A stretch of DNA of 64,000 nucleotides from Varroa destructor. Its lineage: Eukaryota > Arthropoda > Arachnida > Mesostigmata > Varroidae. Every line of letters starts with the position of its first letter. Positions within the stretch are counted from its first letter, which is position 1. Under the pieces are notes generated by a model, which saw only the letters and a list, made by a program, of their open reading frames with translations, made no database searches and had not been told where the DNA came from. The stretch covers positions 14,902,229 to 14,966,228 of the forward strand of contig NW_019211456.1 in the NCBI RefSeq assembly GCF_002443255.2, in the 5' to 3' direction. A program made the translations under genes and the position numbers. This document shows, piece after piece, positions 36,901 to 47,175 of this stretch.

Positions 36901-39900
36901 GCACCTTCCTCGCCTAAAATATGTACCTCATACTTGGAGTATTTATAGGCATTTACCTGGATATAATCCCAGATGACGCAACGGCTACTACCACTTGCTT
37001 AACGGCCTTATTATTGGCAAAAATGAAGTTTGTCGGGAAAGCATTTTCCTGTGCCTTCGGGCCGGTTAACGAAACCCATCGAATATCGATGTCCAGCCAA
37101 ACACGTACACAGTACCATTTCAAAATGATTCGCGATTGTTGATGATGTCTTGCTTCAAAAGTACGTCACGCTGAGATTTTTACTGAATTTTAAAGTAGCT
37201 GTTGGGATGATTGGCAGCCGGATGTTAATATCGCCCCGCCGAAGTCTTGTACCCGCTTACTGGAGTCCGTAAGCTTATTCTGGATACGCAAGGGGTGATC
37301 GTATGTGATTACTGGTAACAGGCAGAATTATACCGTTCCTCCTAGTCCGCTCCTATGTATTTTACTATCAGTTACAGCAACCCCGAGCCGCTTCGTGAGT
37401 TTGACGGGCCTTCATCATCCCTAAAACGGTTGCAAACGGATCTGGAAACGCTTGAGGCACGCTGGTACGTACGATCGTGTCAAATCATCTGCGAGTAGGC
37501 TTTTTTTTTAAATGTTGATAGTGTTTATTACATTTTCGCTAATACTGACGATAAGCACTATAATAATACGAATAATTACATAAAATAAAGATCACCACTG
37601 AGCAACAAACAATTGCGTACACCTTAAAGGATGGTCACCACAAAGATTCATTGTGTTGATATAGAGAGACATTCTTGCAAACGTATATTGAAGATCACAT
37701 AATGTTGTCAGCTTTTTCTTTTTGATTTGGATAACATCCGACTGTGGAGGCGTAGCAAGTGCACTGCAAGATGCAGAAGGGCAGCTTGTCACTCATGTAT
37801 TGGAGAATTTCATGTATTTATTTAATACGTACAGAATGGAATTGATAATGTCCTTATTTTCGGTGAGGCAACATAGTCATTTACTGCAATTAAGCTATAT
37901 CGGCCTTTATGCCATCATTTACTTAAGGCGAGCACTGAGAAAAATTTATAAGAAACTGTGATAATGTGTTCACCAAAGACTCCTCGACCTCATGACGATT
38001 AGTTAGTCAACGCAAGTCATTTGTAAAGCCCCACAGAGTGTGTATGGCTTGTAACCCCCAAGGGTGGAGTTTTATGGGCCAGTAATGACTTTGTAATGAA
38101 AAGCTCAAATATTTAGACGCTCAAGTATCAGTATAATAATCTTTAGTTGAATATCCCCTAAATATAAGTTGTTTTTTTGTATATAAGTCAAAGGAATAGC
38201 ATGTTCACTTGAGCAGCACCACTACATTTAATTAAATTTATTTTGTCGGACAACTAAAGTAAGATATTGCTTTTTAAGGGATGATTTACGTTCTTAAACC
38301 TTGCGACAGCATGGCCATTAGCAATGAGATGTATATAGGACAGCGCTTGTTTCCGAAAATAAATAGGTTTTCCCCTGGAGTAATAGCGGATCTTTTGGTG
38401 TTGTTATAATGTTATTGTGTGTAGTTGCTCAAACTTATTATCGGCCTGTGCTGCTGACGCGAAGAGTCATATTTTATTAATATAGATTTATGTGCGAAAA
38501 GGTCTTAAAAAACCACCGACAAAATTTGTTATCCTAAGAGCATTGTTCTGACAATTCAGCTACGGGATAGATTGCGACATTTCCACCTAAGTCGAAACGA
38601 AGTTCTGTTCTGTTGAGTGACGAGAGGCATCATTGAAACTTTGTGTGATACTCCGGTATATGCCCGACGTATATATATACGTATATATATACATAACTAA
38701 TAGTGATACATGATGTTCAAAATTACATTGACCTATATAATTCCTCATAGTAATCTCCCTGTAGTAGTCTCTAAATACAACTTGATTTTAATCCACCCGT
38801 TTTGCTAAATTGCAAAAACAGAGTTATTTTGTTTGTTGAATACTTAGCTGCACAAAGTAGGTCGCCCTATTCGATCGAACAAGAGCAGTCACCTGAACTG
38901 CATTACTTACTGACCCTTAAGCACTAAAGACAGAGCTTTACAGTATTAATATTCCGAAGAAACAAACTTCTTCGTGGGAAGACAGACAGATTCATATAAC
39001 CCCGACCCGACGATCCCCACTACTTGTTGATCGAGTTTACCGAAGTCAACATGACATTCGAAAGCAAGAATGTAGGCGTTGTATGGTATGACCCAATCAT
39101 AATTGATAAATTCGGATTATTCTCATTGTACTCTAGCGGAGTACGATTCTTCTACCTTAGCGGCTAATTCCGCGTATGGTTTCAGAAACCATTTCAAGCG
39201 GTGACGCATCTTCCAGCATGGCAAGTAAATACTGATTTGTGCCGGTTTGTAGAAGAATCATACGCTGTACAGAAGCTGATACAGAATTTTTCGTACGGTC
39301 CGCAATATCCGCATCGATAAGCATTTCTGTGGCTTAAGTTGTAAAGTCGTGATCTAGCCACTATTATAAGACGTGCACATGGAGTAGCGCTTTCCCTCTT
39401 GGTAACCCTTCGTAACAAACGATCGACGTCTTTGCCGCGTTTGTGCATCGTTACTGTGTTGCATCGCATACCTAAGCCTGTTCTTGAACAAAGAAAAAAT
39501 CTATTTTTACTAACGCCTGCGAATCATCATCATCGTCGTGAGGAGCACCAGTAAGGGTATATTTCTAACCGTAAGGAATTTCGATTTTATCGTTGTATCG
39601 ACCGACCAAGTATCGTTGCAGTAGGCAGACCCCTTGTGACAGTTGGTAAAGCTGATCGAAGGCTTACTATCCTATAGAGTAACTCCAAAGGCTTAGACAT
39701 CGTGATGCCGACCGTTGCCGCGGGAATAACACCTCGATTTTACACTGGTTATTATAAGCAGCAATGTAGTCTTGCAATACATTATAGGACACCGATGAGT
39801 TTCAAAAACAATGTGTTTAATCTTAACACATTGTTCGACCTAATCTGCTATTTTAGCTTTGATCATTTACACGCGATGTCCATCTGTATGTATGAATTTC

Positions 39901-42852
39901 GAAGAAAGCCTGGTGCGAAACATTTTTAGCTGCTATACGAATAATCTGATGTAAGGGTTTTCTGCGTGAAGTACCTCGTCAAGTGGCTGCATTTGTTTGT
40001 TAACGTCTCTGCCGCATAAAACTAATAGGGACTGCAGCTTTTCTAAATTCTCGACCCAAAATCGCTGGACATCTATGATGTGTGCAACTGTAAAGGCAAG
40101 AGGGATCTGCTGGTTCAACACCAAAAAGGAGAAGCTTTTACCCATTTGGTTGCCATCTGCTCCAGACTTTCGTAAGGCACATGGTTAAATTAGCACACAT
40201 CCCGGTAGAAATACACCGGTCCCATGTAATTCCACACAGCAGAAGATGAATCTGAATTCTCTTCTCAAGCTTGGGCAACAATACAACTATACAGCTGAGT
40301 TTCCTGAAGGCTAGTTTAACACCTTTCGAAAAAAAAAACTTGTTAAATTTTCAAGTTACCTACCTATCACTCCTGCGGCCATACCGCCGATACCTTCACC
40401 GCGTAAACAGGTTGCTTCAACAAATTCTGTTTGCAGAAAATTCTGAAACCATTAAAATGAACATTGTGAATGTGATCTATCAACAACTTTACCTAACTGC
40501 AATTTGACTGACATATATAATAATCATTTCTGCTTCTGAGATGTCTTAGTAGCTCGTATTTCCCGAAGGAATCAGAAGGACCACTAAAAATCCTGCGGAC
40601 CAAAACCTGAAAACTTGAAATGTCTCAAGTGTAATCATCAAATCCTTTTCTGATAAAACACTTGTATAGATAATGTGAGAATCTCGCACAACTAAGGAAC
40701 AAACATCAACCACAATTGGACTCGGAACAAAGCTAGACAAGCAGATATTTTTCTAAAGAGGAACGCGTTGCTTGCATGTGGAGGTCGATTCGATTCGTAA
40801 TGAACAGCAATTTCTTTTCCAAGTATTGACAGTACCTTTAGCTTCATAGCGGGTGGAAGATCTTCAATCTCGCTGTTGCCATCACCATCGTCAGGTTTCT
40901 TCTTGACCGCAGTATCGAGAGCGGCAACACAACGACTTGCCAGCATAGTACGAATGAGATGCTCACCTGACCCTGGACAACAATACGATGAGAAACGTAT
41001 TTAAATAAAACTGCGCATAACCTATAATATAGGCATCGTTTGTTATCTCAAATTCTAAATACTGCCGCAATGCCTTTCTAACCCGCTGAACGCTTAACCA
41101 CCTAATACTATCAGTCGTTTATTAAATCATGTTGATGTTCAAATAAATGTTTAAGCGAACATCGGCCCTCGGAAAATAAAAGCATTGATTCTGTACTATG
41201 CGTAGGGCTGTATCTACCGTCTAGACACAAAATCGTTGGCTTTCCGCATTTCGTAGGAAAACCTAACTTACCTGACGTAGATACACCCACTGTGCGATTA
41301 GCCCAACAGCCCGCTCCGTAAACTCCCGCTTGTCCAACCCGTCCGGGATGCTTGAGAAAGATACCACCGCTAGAGACTCCGGCAGCTATGCGGCCTCTAA
41401 CCAGCGCAATTGCACCTACTGTATCCATACGAAACTTATTTTGTGAACTTTCTGATTCGCCACTCCCGCCAGGAGCTTGCGAGGGGGTTTCTGTTGCAGG
41501 AGTTGCCTTTGCACGTGCTGCAGTAGTCGCGCCAGCCATGTATTTTGCATACATCTGCAATAAGAGCGAAATGAAAAGCCTACGACTTGAATTAAATTTG
41601 AGCAGGCAATCATTTTCTGTTTACAGCCATACTGCCTGATTAATATGACAAGTACCGTCGAATGCAAATGACGACAACATTAGGCAACGACCGTTATCAG
41701 AAAAGTACATGCAATATCCACGCAGATTCTAGCTACTACAAGGAGAACTTAAATAGTAAATTAAAATGCAAAGTGAGCAAGTTTATTGACCTTTCTCTGT
41801 TGACCTGTAATGAGCTCTTTTTCAGGCATCTCTCCGCCATTTGCCCGGAACCATGAAAGTGCCCCAGGACCAACGAGGCAAGCAGGACTTTTTGGCTTAG
41901 ATACCATTTTCTGTGTGATCAGGATCGCGTTGGAGACCGAAGGAACGGCGCCAACAGATCCTCCGCGCTGAGACCACCCCTCGATAAGGCTCGCATCGCA
42001 TTCAACAACACATTCGCGATTAACGTTGGCACCTAATCACATCACAGCAAATCAGTGGGTATTAATGCTTGCTTGGTTCCTTCAGTGGCAGCAAAAGCCT
42101 TAACTATTTCACAATATGCTTCACAAAGTAGTCTTTAGCCAGGTGAAACAATTTTGAATTAGCTACATAACAAGTTAGATCGCCCTTCTGGAAGGCGGCT
42201 GCGACCTTTATTGCTTACACCAATCTTTCAACGTAAGAATGGGCATATTGTGATAAAAGGTAACGCTGCAGCGAAAAATATTTCTACAGCTCTTCAACGG
42301 CAGCACATCGCTGCAGGCCTAAAATGAAATTTCAGGAAAGCTGTAGAACTACTTGATTGAAATGACGATGGTAGATTAATTGTCGTTAGATCGGTGTGTG
42401 TCAAGCCTCTGATCCTGCAAACACTTTTTCACGCTCTGTATACAAATAGGAGTTGCAGTAAACGTACCCGTTCATAAGGTGAATTTAGTTGGTGATAAGT
42501 AACTTTGGAAATGTTTAAGTAGTTTTGTTTATTCACGTAGGACACGTACTGAAGGCTTAATGGTGATTCCCTGTATCAATGTGGGCCTTTATCAAGCTAC
42601 CTGAGGATAGTCCGTTATTGAGCTATTGCCATCGTATTTAAACAACTGACCTGTTCCAGCATTGGTGTATGGGCTTTCTTCTAAAATGCGAATGGCTTCA
42701 ACAACGGCTGCCGTAGGATCTCCAGTAGCGCATCCAACCAAGCGGCCGCCATGTGCTGCTCGCTCGCAGAGCTCAGACACTTCTCGAGCGGAAAGTTCAC
42801 TACGACGCCCAACTCCAGCGTGAACTATCACTATTGCATCTGGAGAAGGCAT
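33759..42852 (-). CDS. Tasp1: Taspase 1 (threonine aspartase)
   Basis: Taspase 1 is an N-terminal-nucleophile protease of the asparaginase-2 family that cleaves after Asp in nuclear regulators such as MLL and TFIIA. The exons are 42915-42651 (ATG at 42852), 42032-41791, 41554-41272, 40966-40836, a doubtful one from 37279, and 33958-33759. Visible motifs are IVIVHAGVG, SPYTNAGTG, ECDASLIEG, the autoprocessing site DTVGAI with nucleophile Thr at 41422-41420, SSGGIFLKHPGRVGQAGVYG, VSTSG|GEHLIRTMLASR, and the C-terminal LVWAHTTAS. The mature enzyme's alpha and beta parts are both present. The N-terminus is about 35 residues shorter than in the human protein. The order, phases and motifs make the identification firm. 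The fifth exon is uncertain (see its entry). Confidence 0.9.
33959..37189 (-). other. Taspase 1 intron
   Basis: The intron holds a degenerate mariner-like fragment at about 35465-35770. A stretch at 36248-36518 is open on both strands without a recognisable protein. The rest is AT-rich and shows nothing I can name. Confidence 0.6.
35465..35770 (-). mobile_element. Degenerate mariner-like transposase fragment
   Basis: One minus frame reads EALSQSTVHEWCKCFNGGD, which fits the end of the helix-turn-helix region of mariner transposases (consensus LSxSxVxxWxxRFxxG). Just before it, a different frame reads SAPEIHQK, which suits the preceding mariner segment, so the copy carries a frameshift. No catalytic D,D34D region and no terminal inverted repeats were found. 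It is a dead remnant inside a Taspase 1 intron. Confidence 0.5.
37190..37279 (-). CDS. Tasp1: Taspase 1 exon 5, end uncertain
   Basis: Acceptor GCGTATCCAG is followed by NKLTDSSKRVQDFGGAILTSG, which resembles human NKF...GGVIVLRS. The reading frame then stops at TAA (37192-37190) with no GT donor before it. A canonical donor (TCCA|GTAAGC) lies only 19 bases into the exon, at 37261, and its phase fits the last exon exactly, but using it would drop the conserved GG strand. The exon is either a 19-base microexon, an alternative terminal exon, or contains a sequence error. Confidence 0.5.
   Translation of the reverse strand, partial: NKLTDSSKRVQDFGGAILTSGCQSSQQLL
38668..38692. repeat. Palindromic TA/CG repeat
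   Basis: GTATATATATAC occurs twice in direct succession and each copy is self-complementary. Confidence 0.7.
39975..40109 (-). CDS. Tudor-domain-like exon (orphan)
   Basis: Acceptor TTGAACCAG and donor GAG|GTACTT bound 45 codons in phase 0. They encode FTVAHIIDVQRFWVENLEKL and then LLVLCGRDVNKQMQPLDE. The pattern V.HI.DV.RFWV..LEKLQ is typical of the first strands of extended Tudor domains in piRNA-pathway proteins. I found no neighbouring exons that continue the domain, so it may belong to a nested gene, be a relic, or be chance. Confidence 0.3.
40836..40966 (-). CDS. Tasp1: Taspase 1 exon 4
   Basis: Acceptor CCAGGGTCAG completes the VSTSG|GEHLIRTMLASR motif. The exon then encodes an acidic linker ending in AMKLK at donor AAG|GTACTG, phase 0. 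Confidence 0.82.
41272..41554 (-). CDS. Tasp1: Taspase 1 exon 3 with the catalytic threonine
   Basis: It runs from acceptor TTATTGCAG to donor TCAG|GTAAGT. A low-complexity Ala/Thr/Ser linker precedes the cleavage and nucleophile site DTVGAI, followed by SSGGIFLKHPGRVGQ and GCWANRT. The linker corresponds to the variable loop before the catalytic Thr in the family. Confidence 0.92.
41791..42032 (-). CDS. Tasp1: Taspase 1 exon 2
   Basis: It begins at acceptor GTGATTAG and encodes ANVNRECVVECDASLIEG, then SVGAVPSVSN and PACLVGPGALSWF, which align with human Taspase 1 in order. Donor AAAG|GTCAAT is chosen over an earlier AG|GTCAAC because it leaves phase 0, matching the next exon. Confidence 0.88.
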
Positions 42853-42915
42853 CTTTTGCGATATGAGCAATTTGGCTATAACAAGACAAAGCCAGGTTAC
42901 GACACGCGCGACAAT
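42651..42915 (-). CDS. Tasp1: Taspase 1 exon with the start codon
   Basis: Acceptor TTTTGTTATTGCAG at 42916 implies an upstream, probably non-coding exon. The ATG at 42852 is six residues before IVIVHAG. The frame stays open 21 codons upstream, so a start in an earlier exon is possible. Donor ACAG|GTCAGT splits the NAGTG motif. Confidence 0.85.
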
Positions 42916-43862
42916 CTGCAATAACAAAAGTCGTATCGTGATTGACGGGTTATAGCAGGTTTCTCGGGATCTGCAATCGACCGCTAAGATAACCTGGTTC
43001 TCCTCGTGTACGAAGACAAAAATAATGGATTGAAAAATCATTGATAGATCCTGTCAAGAAATAATACGTGTGCCATAAAATGGCTCAACATGTTTATACA
43101 GTGATTTTGAAGAAAATGGATGGATACAGAATACTATTGTTAAATATTAGTATTTTATTACAAAAATTATTGAGTGCCTCACAAAAAAAAATCGGTCGAA
43201 GGTCATGCCAACTCAGTTTAAAACAAATCACTGGTAGAGTCACTTTAGAAGTTACTTTACATCTCTGCCAATGCAGTGGTGGACGCAATACGTGAAGTGC
43301 TTTTCTTTTTGCAGTGATATTGATTATTCACACATGATTATTATCAACAAATAAGAGTGAAGTAAATTTCTGCTTTACTATGTGAAGTCAATGTAGCAAG
43401 GAAAGCTTGAAAACTCTACAAGATGTAAGGCGAATTCGTTTTGTCATTCTCACCTACAAAGGACGAAACTGAACACGTATTTTTGATAAAACTAACATTC
43501 ACGCTTTTCAACAACAACACCAACAAAAATTATATCTCTCATTGAACCAATTTCATTGATCGAGTCGCGCCCCTTTAAAGTAAGCCAAAACCACAAATTT
43601 TAAAACGCATCTTTCATCTTTCGTAGACAAAGTCGTTTGTCAATCTGCTAACACTTTCCTAGTTTGTATTGTATTTTAGCGCGCTTCTAGACCTGTCTCT
43701 CCCAGGGTCTCCGTATACAGAGCAGCGGTGCTGCAATCTACCGCTGCGCGAATTTACCACAACACATTGCTGTATAGGCTGCAATCGTGCCAAGCTTCCG
43801 TGAATTTGCCGCATAGGATTGTGACGAATCCGGTAAAATAATTTGCCACTGCGTATATCACA
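42916..43862. promoter_or_regulatory. Shared region between Taspase 1 and TIMM9 starts
   Basis: The two genes are transcribed away from each other. This roughly 0.95-kb interval should hold both promoters and a Taspase 1 leader exon. No TATA box or initiator could be assigned, and no coding gene is seen. Confidence 0.4.
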
Positions 43863-43986
43863 ATGGCCCCTACAGGCCCACCTCCGACCGCTGGCGATGA
43901 GCAGATCCAACAGTTCAAGGATTTCCTCATGAACTATAATAAACTGACAGAGTTGTGCTTTAACGACTGCGTGCACGATTTCACCG
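43863..43986 (+). CDS. Timm9: Tim9 exon 1
   Basis: The first ATG (43863) is followed by [17 protein letters not shown] and the first CX3C motif. Donor CACCG|GTGGGT leaves phase 1. Confidence 0.93.
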
Positions 43987-44849
43987 GTGGGTATGGTTCG
44001 TTTTTATCAATGTGAAGCCATGTTCGGAATTCGATATTGGACAAACGACTCGGGCTTTGTACTGTGAAAGGTGTTCGTTATGTTGTGGTATGGTGTATGC
44101 GGTGCACAGCAATATATATATATATATATATATATATATCGTGCAGTTCATCATTGGTCAGGAAAGAGTTCAAAAATAGAACGTCATAAGACTGCTCCTA
44201 TTCCTTTTTTAAATAGTCATGAGAGAGTGACGTCATATGGCGCCAAATTTGACTGTCTAACCTGTTACCAGTTCAATTTATTAGTTTCTCATGCATGTTT
44301 GTATTTACGATGGTATTCTAATAATTAATGTTAATAACTAACAAAACCAGTGCGCAAATGTTAGACATACCAGCTCTGCGGATTAATGGTGGTTCCTTAA
44401 TTGTAAAAGGAGAAATAAGCTAAACCGTTTGCATCTGAGGTCCTGCAGAAGTAAGATGACTGATAAATTTCAGAGCTGTCTTATTCAGGTGCACTTTGTC
44501 TATAGCTTAGCCTAGCTTAGTATTTTGTACGCACGAGTTAACATGTAAATAATATGTCACCAGAATTTCTGTTTTCGACGAGTATTAATTGCGTAGAGGG
44601 ATTCATTTTGAAAATAAGTTGATCTTCTTGTAGCCGCTTAGCTGAACGAGAACATTGTTTAACCGTTTCAAGTATAATCGTTCCATTATTATTGTTGCAG
44701 TCCGGACAGTTCGCGATAAGGAAGATAAGTGCTCATCATGGTGTATGGATAAATACCTCAAGATGAACCAAAGGATCATGCAGCGTTTTCAAGAATTTCA
44801 AATGATATCGGATGAGGGTGCTATTGCTGCAGCTGGTGGAAAAGTTTAG
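43863..44849 (+). CDS. Timm9: Mitochondrial import chaperone Tim9
   Basis: Tim9 is a small chaperone of the mitochondrial intermembrane space. With Tim10 it forms a hexamer that guides hydrophobic carrier and beta-barrel precursors. Exons 43863-43986 and 44701-44849 join in phase to give 90 residues (human: 89). The twin CX3C motifs that form the two disulfides are intact: CFNDC (about residues 33-37) and CSSWC (about 51-55). [19 protein letters not shown] and [17 protein letters not shown] match the family along the whole length. The N-terminus is Pro-rich and slightly longer than in mammals. It starts head to head with Taspase 1. Confidence 0.95.
44110..44139. repeat. (TA)n microsatellite in the Tim9 intron
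   Basis: About 15 TA units lie within the only Tim9 intron. Confidence 0.9.
44701..44849 (+). CDS. Timm9: Tim9 exon 2 with stop codon
   Basis: Acceptor TTATTGTTGCAG gives phase-matched [19 protein letters not shown], and the exon ends with AAAGGKV and TAG. The 714-base intron before it carries a (TA)n tract at 44110-44139. Confidence 0.94.
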
Positions 44850-44945
44850 CTTTGTCAAGGATGAGAGAACATGTTTAAGTATGTTACATAACCGTTGAAT
44901 ATATGCGCTGGTAGTTTCTACATTAAATATGAAATTAACAGATTG

Positions 44946-44948
<3 letters not shown>

Positions 44949-44986
<38 letters not shown>
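44949..44986. repeat. (TA)n microsatellite
   Basis: About 18 TA units lie just downstream of Tim9. Confidence 0.9.
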
Positions 44987-44991
<5 letters not shown>

Positions 44992-45788
44992 CTAAGAGTA
45001 GTGGGAATCTTTCTACCGACAACAGACATACGCTTTCAAACGCACACACACACAGAAGTGCAATGGGTTATATATATGCATACCGTGTGCAGGTGATGAA
45101 AATGGCCAGTAGCGGAGAATAGGAATGTTTTATAACTAGTAGACCAGATATAAACAATGATCTTATCGATGGATGGTGAATCATTGTCAGCGAACAATTT
45201 TTGAATGATGAACAACAACAACAACAACAGCTGTGTGTCATTTATTCATTATGCGTTTTTGCTGGAGTTATAATGTACTCGTGTAAAAATAACATTCTCG
45301 GACGATGAACGGCGTAATAAAGTAGTAATTATGAAAACAAAAGATGCGTCATTGCATCCTGACTAATTACAATAGAAAATGTTTTGAAAAAGATTCATTG
45401 AATACACAATGTCGTGAGCGCCAGCGCACCTGTCACACTCTACAGCCCATTACGGTGCGCTGAAGAGAAAGTTTTGGATCTTGTATAGTGCTAAGTCCCT
45501 AATAGATTGACTTGTTCAATATGAAGCCTATTTTTATATAAATAAAGGTTACTTCCGAGTTATACGAGCGTATGAGATCTTAAAATCAATATGAAATATG
45601 CTAAAGACTATTATATACGATGACATATTCGTGAAAAGTTTCTGAATACCTTGGATAAAACATTTTGAGGCCTAATGTTGATACAGTTGCATGTTCCTCA
45701 CATATTGGATGTTCGTAAAATCGCCTACTTTAGTAGGTTCCGAAAACACAAGCGAAAAAGATGACGGTGTTTATTGCCTGCAAGCTTG

Positions 45789-45851
45789 TTACGCACTTTC
45801 TGAGATTTCAACTTATATAAATATAAAGTTGAAATCTCAGAAAGTGCGTAA
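45789..45851. repeat. Perfect hairpin with 26-bp arms
   Basis: The arms at 45789-45814 and 45826-45851 are exact reverse complements with an 11-base AT loop. It directly adjoins a second palindrome. No transposon ends or protein are recognisable. Confidence 0.9.
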
Positions 45852-45902
45852 AGTAAAAAATATGAAGTATAAATATATATTTATACTTCATATTTTTTAC
45901 TT
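45851..45902. repeat. Perfect 52-bp palindrome
   Basis: The halves 45851-45876 and 45877-45902 are exact reverse complements with no spacer. It is AT-rich and shares its first base with the end of the preceding hairpin. Confidence 0.9.
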
Positions 45903-47175
45903 CCGGGCAACAGGCACCTAGAATAAATCCAAAACTTTGCTCATTCGACAGATTTCGAAATTCTCAATAAGATATTCTTCTCTATAGCGTTTTTCGAGTC
46001 ATTTCAGCGCTCTTTTTTAACCTTCGCGCGCGTCTAACTCCAATTTTTTAATAGTAATCAAAATTAAGCTGTAAAACTGCATAGAAGGAACAATAGCAAA
46101 TATTATAAATATAATATATAATATGTTATAAACATATTCTATAATGATTATTAAAATATATTTATTTGATAAATGTTTTCAAACTATTTGTTAATTTCTT
46201 CGTTTGCCATTCATTTTCTACGCAACTAGATTTAATTTATGTAACATCTATTATAGTTTCTCAAAAACATTCGATATAAATCATACGCGTCTCCATAAAC
46301 GTCACTGAACTAAACAAAGAAGTAGAACGAGAACGAGTTTTGGATTAGTAGTAGTCATGATTTCACATCTATTGTGTGGACTTTGCTGTGCTCAACATGT
46401 ATAAAAATGGGTGGTTAGAATTTAAAATACACAACTCCGGTAGCCTTACAGAAAACTTATTTACAGAAAAAATTTATTTAGAACGAGATCTGACGATTTG
46501 GTCTCCTTTCATCTCCTGCCTCAAGCTGCTTGTCAAGAAACGTGCAGGAATACGTATCCGTTTTTGGGTGATCACCTAGGGTTCTAAGAAAAAAAAACGG
46601 CATTATATTACGTACTAATGTATGTGTACCTTTCTTTCTACAGAGGTAGTGGAAAATCAATTAGCTAGTAGTAGAGTTTGGGTACCGCACAATCAGAGAA
46701 TTATAGTAGCCTTAAAAACATCTGCCTCTAAGGGAATAGTGTCTCTTCATGCCAACAGATTGATATTCAACAAATACCCACTTGAAGCGAGCGCACAGTT
46801 CGTTTTTCTCGTAAAAAGCAAATATAAATAACAGTATTAGTAAGAAAAAATTAAAAACTCAAAAAACTAGACACAGTAAGTCTATCCTATTGAGCCAGGT
46901 GTGTACATTTTCAGTATTGCGTACAATATTATTATTTTATCTATTATACTACGTTTACGTGGAAAAATCAAGTTTTTGATTTTCTTGCTTACATCCTAGG
47001 CATCTACTGAGATAAATGCGATAAAACAAGTTGTGCCCCACAGCCTGTACAGACATGTTTTAAATCCCTAAAATGCACTGGTATACCTTCGAATGTTGTA
47101 TAATCATCGGTAGCGTTTTTATGAAGATGAAAGTGTTTTACACTGTGCTTCGAAAGCTTCGGGAGGGATCTCATA

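Larger units (their letters stand above)
37280..40835 (-). other. Taspase 1 intron
   Basis: It contains a Tudor-like exon candidate at 39975-40109, palindromic (TA) repeats at about 38668-38692, and a minus-strand open frame at 39194-39469 (91 codons, basic, several Cys) without a recognisable domain. Otherwise it is AT-rich. Confidence 0.6.
44850..47175. other. Tail-to-tail intergenic region
   Basis: It lies between the stops of Tim9 (plus) and the unknown gene (minus). It holds a (TA)n tract at 44949-44986, an (AAC)n tract near 45210-45230, two abutting perfect hairpins at 45789-45902 and AT-rich DNA near 46100. A plus-strand AATAAA near 45540 could serve Tim9 but would imply a long 3' UTR. 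No gene is supported. Confidence 0.5.

Noticed and set aside
37722..37961. Plus frame with SDCGGVASALQDAEGQLVTH
   Set aside because: It looked enzyme-like at first, but it has no supporting splice sites or neighbouring exons and lies antisense in a Taspase 1 intron.
44736..45122. Ile-Tyr repeat frames downstream of Tim9
   Set aside because: They are translations of a (TA)n microsatellite.
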